A stretch of 64,000 bases of DNA from Acipenser ruthenus (taxonomy: Eukaryota > Chordata > Actinopteri > Acipenseriformes > Acipenseridae): positions 22,985,188-23,049,187 of the forward strand of contig NC_081198.1 of assembly GCF_902713425.1 (NCBI RefSeq), read 5' to 3'. Below are positions 29,866-39,888 of this stretch, piece after piece; position 1 is the first letter of the stretch, and each line of letters opens with the position of its first letter. The notes under the pieces are model-generated. The model ran no database searches. It saw only the letters and a list, made by a program, of their open reading frames with translations, and was not told the DNA's origin. The translations under genes and the position numbers were made by a program.

Positions 29866-31293
29866 TTAAGCTTGGCTTGTAGGTCCTACTCCTTCCTCTT
29901 GTATTGCAGGTAAAATAGGTACAGCCAATGTAGTCTCATTAAATTGTTGGAGTTGAGCATTGTCCAGAAATTCCTCAACATTAAAATCACTGCTTTGTAA
30001 TCCTAAATCCGACCGACATGGGCTCGCTGGTGACAACAAAAAGCTTCTCAGTTCAGAACCTAACTCAGTCCCACTCTCTGTTGATTTACTCCTCAGTTCT
30101 GTATCTGAATCTGGCAGATTATGTAAGCCATCAAACCTGTTTCCATGCTCTATCCCCTCCCCTTCCTTTGCTTTCTTTCCTTTTGCTAGCTTTTGTTCAG
30201 CTGCCTTCCTCTCATTCCCAGAATTTTTTTTCCTTTTCCCACTTTTCTTGTCCACATCCATCCAGCCCTCCTCCTTGCTTGTTTCTTGGTTCAGCTCCAT
30301 CTTTTCCTCTAACATTTCCCTACTCGCCTCAATCTCCTCCCGCTCAGCCTCTTGAAAAGTTTGCCGAGCTTCCTCTTGGCCAGGCACTCTGCTTAACTCT
30401 GACTGAACCCCACTGCCACTTGAAATCACCTTATCCACAGCCACATTTTCCTCCTGTGCTTCGCTTACATCAGCGGGACCACCCCTTAGCTCTCCCCCAT
30501 CTTGCTGCTCATTTTCTGGTTCCTTTTCTTGGTCCTCTCTAATCACCTCTGCAAAGGACCTTTTCTTCTGTGGGCATTGTCTAAAGAGATGCTCATCAGA
30601 TCCACAAATATTACATTTTTTAACAAACGGACAGTCCTTTGTTTCATGTCCCAACTCCTCGCAGTTCCTACAACGAATTTGATTACAATGCATTTCTGTG
30701 TGACCAAAGGACATGCATTTTCGGCAGTATAGCGGTTGGCCAGAATAAAACAAGTAGCCTCTGTTGGGCCCAATAGAAAAGTTTGCCGGAGGGTGCCTAT
30801 ACCCATCGAAACCCTTGGCGTCTTGCCTTAATAGCACTTTGAATTGTCTCTTGCCATTCCAGATTCCCAATAGATCTCTCTGATAAACTGCACTCACTAG
30901 TACATCACAGTATTTCCCCAGAAAAGATTCAATATCCCAGTCAGATGCATAAGGATTAAACATGTGGACTGTTATAACTCTGAAATTGCGATTCCATAAT
31001 GATTCAGCAGCATAATCCTTCACAGGAGCTTTCATTGAGTACACTTTGTATCTATCCCAAAATGTCATAAAAAGATCTTCAGAGTGAAAAGTAACATCTA
31101 CGAACCTTGCCGCTGAATTCATCTGGATACAAAAGAAATCCATAGCTTCGAATCCAAGGCTCGCCATCAAAATCTTCTCCACAAATTCAATTCTTCCTGG
31201 GAAATCCACTCCCATATCTCCTCTCCATCTCAACCGAACTGTGTTCCGTAGTCCAGCCCTCGAAGCCGACCGATTAGCAGATGTCTTGTCCAT
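29866..31293 (-). CDS. ORF1 of LINE C: CCHC protein, intact
   Basis: 475 codons from MDKTSANRSA. The N-terminal domain (residues ~15-190) has GIWNGKRQFKVLLR, HPPA and YSGQPLYCRKC, as in B and F. Three CCHC knuckles follow. The C-terminal half is Glu/Gln/Ser-rich with a short KKSGKRKK basic patch and GKKAKEG. Likely the RNA-binding partner of ORF2p. Confidence 0.9.
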   Translation of the reverse strand: MDKTSANRSASRAGLRNTVRLRWRGDMGVDFPGRIEFVEKILMASLGFEAMDFFCIQMNSAARFVDVTFHSEDLFMTFWDRYKVYSMKAPVKDYAAESLWNRNFRVITVHMFNPYASDWDIESFLGKYCDVLVSAVYQRDLLGIWNGKRQFKVLLRQDAKGFDGYRHPPANFSIGPNRGYLFYSGQPLYCRKCMSFGHTEMHCNQIRCRNCEELGHETKDCPFVKKCNICGSDEHLFRQCPQKKRSFAEVIREDQEKEPENEQQDGGELRGGPADVSEAQEENVAVDKVISSGSGVQSELSRVPGQEEARQTFQEAEREEIEASREMLEEKMELNQETSKEEGWMDVDKKSGKRKKNSGNERKAAEQKLAKGKKAKEGEGIEHGNRFDGLHNLPDSDTELRSKSTESGTELGSELRSFLLSPASPCRSDLGLQSSDFNVEEFLDNAQLQQFNETTLAVPILPAIQEEGVGPTSQA

Positions 31294-31351
31294 CCTCTCC
31301 TCCTCGTATCACTCTCTCGTATCACTCTCTGCGGTCATGCCACATGAAAAC

Positions 31352-31379
31352 GATCTTAGCCAAGAGGCCGAGAAGCGAT
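31352..31379 (-). pseudogene. RNU2: U2 snRNA gene 11, 5' head (nt 1-28) fused to LINE C
   Basis: U2 nt 1-28 with T16C and normal A23. The promoter to the right looks intact. Confidence 0.88.
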
Positions 31380-31984
31380 GGCGACTTGGCCCTTGCCCGG
31401 GGCCCCCCAGCCCGGACGGCACAGGGGGATTCAAAGGTGGGTGCAAAATTCCAAGCACAAGCAGACCCCCAAAAAACGGGCTGCTGCTTCCAGAGGGGAA
31501 ATGTGCAATTTAAGCAGGAGGGAACAAAACAAAGCAAAAACACACACATAACACCAAAAACAAAACATAAACTGGCGGAGTGCGTCTTACAAATAGTCAT
31601 GCCAAGCTGCTATGCTGTGCAAGGTGCCTTGGGTAACTACAACTGTGCCTCGCTGGCTGGCTGGCTGGCTGGCTAAGAAGGAACTGGCATAGGGACATGT
31701 TCCACCACACTTGTCTGGTTAGCTGCATGCTCCCAGGAAACAACCTGCTGCTGTCTACATCATCACCACATGTGAATAAAAGAAAGAAAGACAGCAAGAA
31801 AGAAAGAGAGAAAGAAAGAGAGAAAGAGAGAAAGAAAGAGAGAAAGAAAGAAAGAGAGAAAGAAAAAAAAAAGAAGTAAAACGGCGGGAAAACTTGCATC
31901 AACACTGGCACTCTCCCTCCAGCAGGGATAGACAAAATGCTCACAGGAGAGATCCAGATCTGACTTTGACCAACGTTAGAGAAA

Positions 31985-32133
31985 GGTGTGCACCGTTCCC
32001 GGAGGTACTGCAATACCGGGCCGATGCGTGGAGTGGACGGAGCAAGCCCCTGTTCCATCTCCCGATTCCAAAAATCAATTTAATATATGGTCCCCTGATA
32101 GGGGACGTATCAGATATTAAACTGATAAGAACA
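31985..32133 (-). pseudogene. RNU2: U2 snRNA gene 12, 3' part (nt 41-189), cut by LINE D
   Basis: U2 nt 41-189, consensus sequence, 3' box present. The 5' head is at 37724-37757. Confidence 0.92.
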
Positions 32134-32134
32134 T

Positions 32135-32165
<31 letters not shown>

Positions 32166-32356
32166 TATTTATTTTCCGTGGACAAAAATCATAAACATAT
32201 AATCAAAAAACTCAATACAATACACATGAAAAAAACAATATCATATTACAGCCACGTCATAAAAACTTTCCAATAAAAACAAGGTCTGAAAGGACAATCA
32301 GATTAAAACAACTTCCATTTGAACAAGACAGTTTATGCGTCAAAAAACAACCCGCT

Positions 32357-35300
32357 TCACCCCCTATCATAAGACCATGAACCGGCACGAGTCCAAGTGG
32401 CAGGCACAGCCCAACAAGTGCTCCATCTCTCCCGGGCGATCTCTTCTCCTTCCCGCAGCGCATCCTGCATCTGATATTCTCTGAGCCTCTGACAAGCCAA
32501 AATCTTCACCTCCCCCGAGGTCAGCAGCTTTCCTTTAAAAACGAAAAGATTTCTTGCCTTCCACATGGCTTCTTTAAAACAGTTCAGTAAAACCCACAAG
32601 CATGTCCATTTTTCTTTCACTACAAACCCAGGCTTAACCCCGTGCAGCACCATTGCTTTTAAAATGTTTCTGTTGTTTAGAAACCCACTCAGGGTGTCTT
32701 CGGCCTCCCGCCAAACTTTTTTGGCTTGTCCACATCCCCAGAACAGATGCGCTGCGGTTTCTTCTGCCCCACAATCCTTAAAAGGACATCTAGGGGACTT
32801 CCCGAGGTTCCTGTGATACATAGTCGCCCGTACTGGGAGGATCTCGTGTACCGTCTGCCATGCCAAGTCCTTGTGCCGGTTCATGAGTCTCGGGTGAGCT
32901 ACTTCCAGCCAAATCCCCTCCACAACCTGTGGGTTAAAAAAGAGACATTACACATTTTCTCTCTGTCTTGCACAAATTTCCGCACTTTACGGGGGTCCTG
33001 CCATACCTCTTTATCTAAAACAAAAAGTTCCTCTTTCTTTAAAAACAGTTTAATTTTATTATACAAAAAAGGAGCTTCCCATGATGTTGGCACAGTTAAA
33101 ACAGGACAAAACATTTTAAAACCTCTTAGAATCGCTCCTAAGAAATATTTTACAAAATGTGCAGTTTTGTTTGACCCATAGAGACACAACCTCACATGGA
33201 CAATTACAAAATGTAAAAGCAAGATCTTCGTGAGGTCAGGAACCCCCTTTCCTCCATTTTTTGCTGCCTTGTATACCACCTCCCTCTTTAACATCTCATT
33301 CTTCCTCCCCCAGAAGAAGCGCATCACACTGCGTGTCAGGGCACACAGGACATTCCTGGTTGGAGGGAACACTGCAGACAGGTAAACCAAGACAGGTAAA
33401 ATAACAGATTTTAAAATTAAACACTTGCCTTCAAAAGTGAGTTCTCTGAGGCTCCACAGCCCCAGCTTTTGTGCAACCTTGGCAGTGACGCTGTCCCAAT
33501 TCTGCACTCCAGACCCATGTTTATAGAATTTTACCCCTAAAATCTGAATAAAATCATTCTTTAAACACAACCCTATGCTGGGAACTCTGGCCCACTTCCC
33601 ATACAGCATACACTCGCTTTTTCCCATGTTGACCTTGGATCCTGACGCCTTGCAGAACCCCTCGACCATTCCCACCGTTTTCTCCATTGAAAACTCATCT
33701 CGGCAAATAATCGACACGTCATCCATGTACAAAATACATTTCACTTGTTCTCCCCCACTCCCAGGTACGAACACTCCACAGGTCTGTTTATTCGCCCTAA
33801 TGGCAATGGCTAAAGGTTCGATACAACATATAAACAGCAAAGGAGACAGTGGACAGCCTTGGCGCACTCCGCTTCGGATTTTAACTGGTTTAGACGTGCT
33901 CCCATTTACCAAAATAACACTTTGGATGTCTTCATACAAGACCTTAATCCAATTAACGAACCTGATTGGAAACCCCATTTTCAACAGTACACCAAACATG
34001 TACTTGTGCGCTATTCTATCATATGCCTTCTCTAAATCCAAATTCAGGATACTAAACGGGAACTCCCTCTCCCTGGCATAACAGATAGAGTCTCTCACGA
34101 GTATCAAGCTGTCCATTATCCTCCTACCTGGGACTGCACATACCTGGTCCTGATGGATGACTGTGTCGATCACCTGCCCCATCCTTCCAGTCAGGATCTT
34201 TGCCAGCAACTTATAGTCTGTGTTGAGGAGGCTGATCGGACGCCAGTTCTTCAAATCTTCCCGGTCTCCCTTCTTATAAAGCAAAGTGATGACGCTCCTC
34301 TTAAAAGAAGTGGCCATTTCCCCAGCATTAGAACTTTCTATAAAAACACTCAACAAATCATATTTTAAAACATTCCAAAAACACTTATAATATTCAGTGG
34401 GTAAGCCATCCTCCCCAGGCGTTTTCCCCATTTTGCTTGCTTTCAAAGCTCTATCCAGCTCTTCCAGAGAAAAGCTCTTTTCCAACCCCACCTTCTGTTC
34501 ATTACTTAAAAATACATTAATGCCTTCAATCATTTCTTTACAATTCCTCTCCACCACCCTCTTTTCATCATACAAATTCTCATAAAAACTTTCCGCCACC
34601 TCACACATGCCTTTATTTCCATTCCTCACCACACCATCCTCCCCTTTTAACCCCTCCATCACCTGTTTTCTGTCAAATACTTTCTTAAAAAAGAACCTCG
34701 AACAGGTCTCTTCTTTCTCAATCCTCTCTATCTTGCTTTGCAGCATCACTGTCTCACTTTTTTTATACATGAAATGTTTTATTCTCTCCTTCACCCCCTT
34801 TATCTCTTCAGAGACTTCAAATCCTGCCCTCTCCTGCAAAAACAATCTCTGAAGCTTCTTTTCCAGCCATTTACATTTTTCTTTTGCTTTGCGTACTTTA
34901 TCCCTGCCTTCATTTATAAAAAACAATTTGGTTCTCCTTTTAACAAAATCCCACCACTCACTCTTTTTCCCAAACAAAACCTGTAGAGACCTCCACCCTT
35001 TATACTTCTCTACATATTTCTCTCTTATTTTACTATCCTCTAATAATTTAACATTTAATTTCCACACTCCTTTTCCCTTTTCACTCACCCCTCCCAGATC
35101 CAATGTTGCCCTCACCATCACATGATCAGAGAAGAACATAGGCTCCAGTTTACAATCTTGACATTTCACCCCCTCAGAAATAAAGATCATATCGATCCTG
35201 GACTTACTTGTCCCCTGAGAGTTGCTCCAGGTAAAGCCCCCCTCAGGATGTATCATTTTATAACAATCTATCAACTTAAAGTCTTTAATTATTTTGTTCA

Positions 35301-35835
35301 ATAACACAGATGTTTTATCCAATTTAAAATTTTCCTTCCCATCCTTCTTGTCACCCCCACTCCTCACACAATTCCAGTCCCCTCCCATCACTACCGGCAT
35401 GGATGAACTAAGCTCCATCCTTACCAGTCCCAACAATTCAAGCCTCTGGTGTTTCTCCACAGGTGCATACACATTCACCAGCTTAATCTCTTGCTTATTA
35501 CATACCACTCTCACCATAACAACCCTTCCATCCTGCAACACACTTTTCTCTTTAATTATACACTTATTATTTTTAAACAATATTGCCACTCCCGCATTCT
35601 TATTTTCATCTGTCCCCGACCACACTGATTCACCTTTCACCCACATGCTTTCCAACTCTCTATATTCTTTCTTAAACCCAATCCCACACTCTTGTAAAAA
35701 GAACACATCTGCATCAATACCTTCTAGATACTCTAAAACAGCCTTGCACCTGACCTTGCTCACCACACTCCTCACATTCACCGTTGCTATTATCAGCGCC
35801 ATCGAGATCAGCAAAATGTGTAAAGACATATTCAT
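32357..35835 (-). pseudogene. ORF2 of LINE D: endonuclease-reverse transcriptase, one frameshift
   Basis: The first frame (32899-35835, 978 codons) has APE motifs (FLQEC, GGDWNCV, SRIDM, FFSDH) and RT motifs (LNLDLEKAYDR, GVRQGCPLSPL, YMDD). The second (from about 32940 down to 32357) continues with HPRLMNRHKDLAWQ and the CX4CX7HX4C knuckle. The change of frame is at a T6 run of the coding strand near 32937-32943. The first Met lies in a hydrophobic leader; the conserved Met12 (MALIIATVNVRS, 35802) is the likelier start. The APE motif has Trp in GGDWNCV where the others have Phe. Confidence 0.86.
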
Positions 35836-36017
35836 AAAATTTTAGATGGTTCTATCCCCATGCTATCTGAGAGCCGCTGCACATTACCATCATCCAAAAA
35901 GGAAGTGCCCCCATGGTCTATTCCCCTCCCACCATACGACCTGTCACTCACTACCGAGGAGTCGGAGCCAGGAGAAACCGGGGTCTCCTGCCCAGCTTGC
36001 ATACTGTCCTCCTTTTT

Positions 36018-37433
36018 TTAATTTTTCCCCTTTTTCCCCACTTTCATACCACTTTTCACCTCTTCTCCTTTCTCCAACTTCCTTTTCCCTGAAGCTTTCT
36101 CCTGCTCCATTTTCTGCCCATCTATGTTCCCTCCCTCCTCTTCCTGCACCTCCTCCTCCTCCTCCTCCATCTCCTCTTCACTAGACTCCCCTCCTGTTCT
36201 ACCCTCTACACCCCCCCCTCCATGTCTTTTTTGAGGCATCTGACCACACGGGATAGGGCCCTCTTCCTGGATATCTGAAGAACCTGCCTCCCCCCCACTC
36301 TTATTTGACCTTTCTCCGAACCCTTCGCTGTCCTCTTCAGACTCCGTAACCTCCAGATCTTCTGCCAATGAAGATCCCTGCTGCTCCTTCTGTTCTTCCC
36401 CCCGATCTATCTCCTCCCCCTCACCGCCCCTCTGCTCTCCTCCCCACTCTGCCTGTCTCTTCCACTCACCCTCTCCACTGTCCCTCACCCCTCCCCCCTG
36501 CTGCTCACCACTTTCCATCCTCTCCTCTCCCTCTTCCTGTTGTTCCTTCTCCTCCCTCTCAAACCTCTTATACTTCTCCTTCCAATACCCATCCCTCTCC
36601 TCCTCCTCCCTCTCCTCTCTCTCCTCCCTCTCATACCTCTCATACCTCTCCTTCCTCTCCCTCTCCCTCTCCTCCCTCGCCCTCTCTTCACCCCTCTTTG
36701 CTCTGTTAGCAAAAGAGGATGGACAGTGCATAAAAAGGTGTTCACTACTGTCACACAGACTGCACTTCCTTTTCTCCTGACACTCACTTGCCACGTGCCC
36801 CTCACCCTTACACACATAACACATAATTTTTGTGCACCCCGCCGCCAAGTGACCCATTACCCCACATTTTCGACATAATTTGGGTTGCCTGAAATAATGT
36901 ATATATCCCCTATCCATCCCCAGTACTATTTCAGAGGGAATAGCTCTGAATCCCTCATACCCATTCGGATCTGGCCACAGACTTACACGGACTCTCCAAG
37001 CACCATTCCATACCTCATCACTATCCCTCACTTTCTCTGCACCCCCATACACTGTACAATACTTTCTTAGCCACACACACACATCCTCTCCCTCCACAGC
37101 CTCTGACCCCATCCTCACAATCACCACCCTTCTCGCAACATCAGTCAAGGTTGTCACTTGGAACCTTTTCAAAAGTTGGTCATTTTTCCCCAAATTGAAC
37201 AAACTGTGACATTTCTGCAAATCACTCACAGCCCTAAAACTGACATCCCAGGTGTTTCCCCTCCCCACAGTGATAATACAATTGAGCTGCTCTGGCTTAA
37301 ACCCCAGTGTCTTCTGCAACACAACCCTAGAAAACTCAAGCCTGTTAAATGCTAGCTCATCTCCCTCTCCTCCCTCTTTCAAAGAAATCCTTATACAATT
37401 AAAACGACGTGCTGCAAACCTTGGGGACGCCAT
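36018..37433 (-). CDS. ORF1 of LINE D: CCHC protein, intact
   Basis: Start placed at the second Met (MASPRFAARRFNC), five codons inside the longest frame, because it aligns with MAFRKFSERRFNC of A. The N-terminal domain has LEFSRVVLQK, VWNGAWRVRVSL and RQPKLCRKC. Three CCHC knuckles follow, then a long Glu/Arg-rich tail with many short ER/EE repeats, as in A. A Lys-rich end (GKKGKN) closes the protein. Confidence 0.88.
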   Translation of the reverse strand: MASPRFAARRFNCIRISLKEGGEGDELAFNRLEFSRVVLQKTLGFKPEQLNCIITVGRGNTWDVSFRAVSDLQKCHSLFNLGKNDQLLKRFQVTTLTDVARRVVIVRMGSEAVEGEDVCVWLRKYCTVYGGAEKVRDSDEVWNGAWRVRVSLWPDPNGYEGFRAIPSEIVLGMDRGYIHYFRQPKLCRKCGVMGHLAAGCTKIMCYVCKGEGHVASECQEKRKCSLCDSSEHLFMHCPSSFANRAKRGEERAREERERERKERYERYEREEREEREEEERDGYWKEKYKRFEREEKEQQEEGEERMESGEQQGGGVRDSGEGEWKRQAEWGGEQRGGEGEEIDRGEEQKEQQGSSLAEDLEVTESEEDSEGFGERSNKSGGEAGSSDIQEEGPIPCGQMPQKRHGGGGVEGRTGGESSEEEMEEEEEEVQEEEGGNIDGQKMEQEKASGKRKLEKGEEVKSGMKVGKKGKN

Positions 37434-37723
37434 TTTAATTACAAACACTAACTCACAAAAAATTAAGGGTTTTTTTTTTGTTTTTTTTTAAATTTAGCCA
37501 AGGCCAAATTAAAGCAAAATATCAATAATAGAAAAATAAACAGCAGATAAGGTGCCCTCAAAGGGTCCCCCTTACCTGCTCCACAACCTGGCTCCTGGTC
37601 TTCCGCCTGCCCTGCTCCTCTCCTACCCAGACCACAGCTACCAGCAACCAATGTTGCTCCCGTTTACCTTACCGATACCGATACCTTACCGATCGCTTCC
37701 AAATCAAACTGCGGTCAAGCCAC
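37434..37723 (-). promoter_or_regulatory. 5' UTR of LINE D with hairpin and GGTAA/GGTATC array
   Basis: A 290-bp leader. The hairpin at 37544-37578 is identical to the one at 14074-14108 in family A. The array at 37664-37690 alternates GGTAA and GGTATC units, and its flank (ctaccagcaaccaat on the plus strand) also resembles A. The 5' end has TGTGGCTTGACCGCAG next to the U2 head. Confidence 0.7.
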
Positions 37724-37757
37724 ACACTTGATCTGAGCCAAGAGGCCGAGAAGCGAT
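37724..37757 (-). pseudogene. RNU2: U2 snRNA gene 12, 5' head (nt 1-34) fused to LINE D
   Basis: U2 nt 1-34 with T16C and A23C. The promoter to the right carries the gcaatatgtcaag variant also seen next to gene 10. Confidence 0.88.
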
Positions 37758-38342
37758 GGCGACTTGGCCCTTGCCCGGGGCCCCCCAGCCCGGACGGCAC
37801 AGGGGGATTCAAAGGTGGGTGCAATATGTCAAGCACAAGCAGACCCCAAAAAAACGGGCTGCTGCTTCCAGAGGGGAAATGTGCAATTTAAGCAGGAGAA
37901 AACAAAACAAAGCAAAAACACACACATAACACCAAAAACAAAACATAAACTGGCGGAGTGCGTCTTACAAATAGTCATGCCAAGCTGCTATGCTGTGCAA
38001 GGTGCCTTGGGTAACTACAACTGTGCCTCGCTGGCTGGCTGGCTTGCTAAGAAGGTCCTGGCATAGGGACATGTTCCACCACACTTGTCTGGTTAGCTGC
38101 ATGCTCCCAGGAAACAACCTGCTGCTGTCTACATCATCACCACATGTGAATAAAAGAAAGAAAGACAGCAAGAAAGAAAGAGAGAAAGAAAGAAAGAGAG
38201 AAAGAAAGAAAGAGAGAAAGAAAAAAAAAAGAAGTAAAACGGCGGGAAAACTTGCATCAACACTGGCACTCTCCCTCCAGCAGGGGTAGACAAAATGCTC
38301 ACAGGAGAGATCCAGATCTGACTTTGACCAACGTTAGAGAAA

Positions 38343-38531
38343 GGTGTGCACCGTTCCCGGAGGTACTGCAATACCGGGCCGATGCGTGGAGTGGACGGAG
38401 CAAGCCCCTGTTCCATCTCCCGATTCCAAAAATCAATTTAATATATGGTCCCCTGATAGGGGACGTATCAGATATTAAACTGATAAGAACAGATACTACA
38501 CTTGATCTTAGCCAAAAGGCCGAGAAGCGAT
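38343..38531 (-). ncRNA. RNU2: U2 snRNA gene 13
   Basis: Full-length and identical to the consensus, with PSE and 3' box in place. It is the only whole U2 between LINEs D and E2. Confidence 0.96.
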
Positions 38532-39116
38532 GGCGACTTGGCCCTTGCCCGGGGCCCCCCAGCCCGGACGGCACAGGGGGATTCAAAGGTGGGTGCAAAA
38601 TTCCAAGCACAAGCAGACCCCCAAAAAACGGGCTGCTGCTTCCAGAGGGGAAATGTGCAATTTAAGCAGGAGAAAACAAAACAAAGCAAAAACACACACA
38701 TAACACCAAAAACAAAACATAAACTGGCAGAGTGCGTCTTACAAATAGTCATGCCAAGCTGCTATGCTGTGCAAGGTGCCTTGGATAACTACAACTGTGC
38801 CTCGCTGGCTGGCTGGTTGCTAAGAAGGTCCTGGCATAGGGACATGTTCCACCACACTTGTCTGGTTAGCTGCATGCTCCCAGGAAACAACCTGCTGCTG
38901 TCTACATCATCACCACATGTGAATAAAAGAAAGAAAGACAGCAAGAAAGAAAGAGAGAAAGAAAGAGAGAAAGAGAGAAAGAAAGAGAGAAAGAAAGAAA
39001 GAGAGAAGTAAAACGGCGGGAAAACTTGCATCAACACTGGCACTCTCCCTCCAGCAGGGGTAGACAAAATGCTCACAGGAGAGATCCAGATCTGACTTTG
39101 ACCAACGTTAGAGAAA

Positions 39117-39252
39117 GGTGTGCACCGTTCCCGGAGGTACTGCAATACCGGGCCGATGCGTGGAGTGGACGGAGCAAGCCCCTGTTCCATCTCCCGATTC
39201 CAAAAATCAATTTAATATATGGTCCCCTGATAGGGGACGTATCAGATATTAA
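39117..39252 (-). pseudogene. RNU2: U2 snRNA gene 14, 3' part (nt 54-189), cut by LINE E2
   Basis: U2 nt 54-189. Its last 15 bases (39238-39252, cgtatcagatattaa) are repeated at 44252-44266 as the target duplication of E2. Confidence 0.93.
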
Positions 39253-39888
39253 TACTCTTTTATAGAGATTTTACATTTTTTTACATTTACACCCATTCGT
39301 TTTTTCATTCATTTTACATTTCTTTTAAAGATGACATTCATGCATACAGACATACATTTTGTTTTAAAAGCATTTAAAATACATTTAAAAACACCAAGAC
39401 AATTGTGCTTTGTACATGGTTAAAACAGACACAGATTAAAATCAACATGAAAAAAACCTGTGCTGTTTTAAAAGTGACTGGAAAAAAAGAACCATCTATA
39501 AAAAACCAGTGCTTGTGAGGGCCGGGGAGTGCTCTCTAAAAAAGTGAACATAAACCTAGATCTAAAACAGGGACAGGGGAAAAGGGACAGTGTATAAACA
39601 GTGAGTTAAAATTCTAAAATTTTAAAACACTTAAAATGTAACTTTTAATAGTTTACATTAAAAATCTTAAAGATACATAAAACAAAACAAAACAAAATCA
39701 AATAAAACATTCAAATTAAATCAAAGGTCCATAAAACTGAAACAAAAAGACTACATAAAACCAGGGCACCGTTGAAAAACGGTCATGCCAGCTAAAAAGG
39801 GCGGAATGCTGGCATGACAAAATAAATAAAAGGCTTAGCGGTGCCCCGTAGTCCCGCTCCTAGGAGCTAGCGGTTCCAGTTTTTTCCT
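39253..39888 (-). other. 3' UTR of LINE E2 with two stem-loops
   Basis: 636 bp, A/T-rich on the distal side. Next to ORF2 are two perfect inverted repeats: gtcatgccagc/gctggcatgac (39782-39792 with 39808-39818, 11-bp stem) and accgtt/aacggt (39768-39783, 6-bp stem). Both recur in E3 (stem arms at 55374 and 55400) and E4 (63663 and 63689); E4 has one extra A in the small loop. They may be the RNA signal recognised by the reverse transcriptase. Confidence 0.7.

Larger units (their letters stand above)
26373..31351 (-). mobile_element. LINE family C (Tx1-clade, Keshi-like), full length, in U2 gene 11
   Basis: A 5.0-kb minus-strand element at the same U2 site. Its poly(A) tail is interrupted by one base (tttgtttt at the left end), and the target lost roughly nt 29-39. 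AATAAA motifs precede the tail. Both ORFs are open, so the copy looks coding-competent. The 5' UTR is short (58 nt) and carries ATGTGGCATGACCGCAG next to a U2 head that matches to nt 28. The coding strand is A-rich compared with E and F. Confidence 0.93.
31352..32133 (-). repeat. U2 array block IV
   Basis: A single unit between two LINEs: head of gene 11, one spacer (GGCTGGCTGGCT/aaggaact subtype) with a microsatellite at about 31783-31872, and the 3' part of gene 12. Its two genes are both interrupted, so the block has no working U2. Confidence 0.9.
32134..37723 (-). mobile_element. LINE family D (Tx1-clade, Keshi-like) in U2 gene 12
   Basis: A 5.6-kb minus-strand element with poly(A) (T run 32134-32158) and AATAAA upstream. 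U2 nt 35-40 are missing at the site. ORF1 is intact; ORF2 has one frameshift. The 290-bp 5' UTR shares a 35-bp hairpin and the GGTAA-type array with A. The ORF1-ORF2 spacer is unusually long (182 nt). Proteins are closest to family A. Confidence 0.92.
37724..39252 (-). repeat. U2 array block V
   Basis: Head of gene 12, complete gene 13 and the 3' part of gene 14 with two spacers. Microsatellites at about 38153-38231 and 38929-39007. The second lacks the A-run that normally precedes gaagtaaaacgg. Confidence 0.9.
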
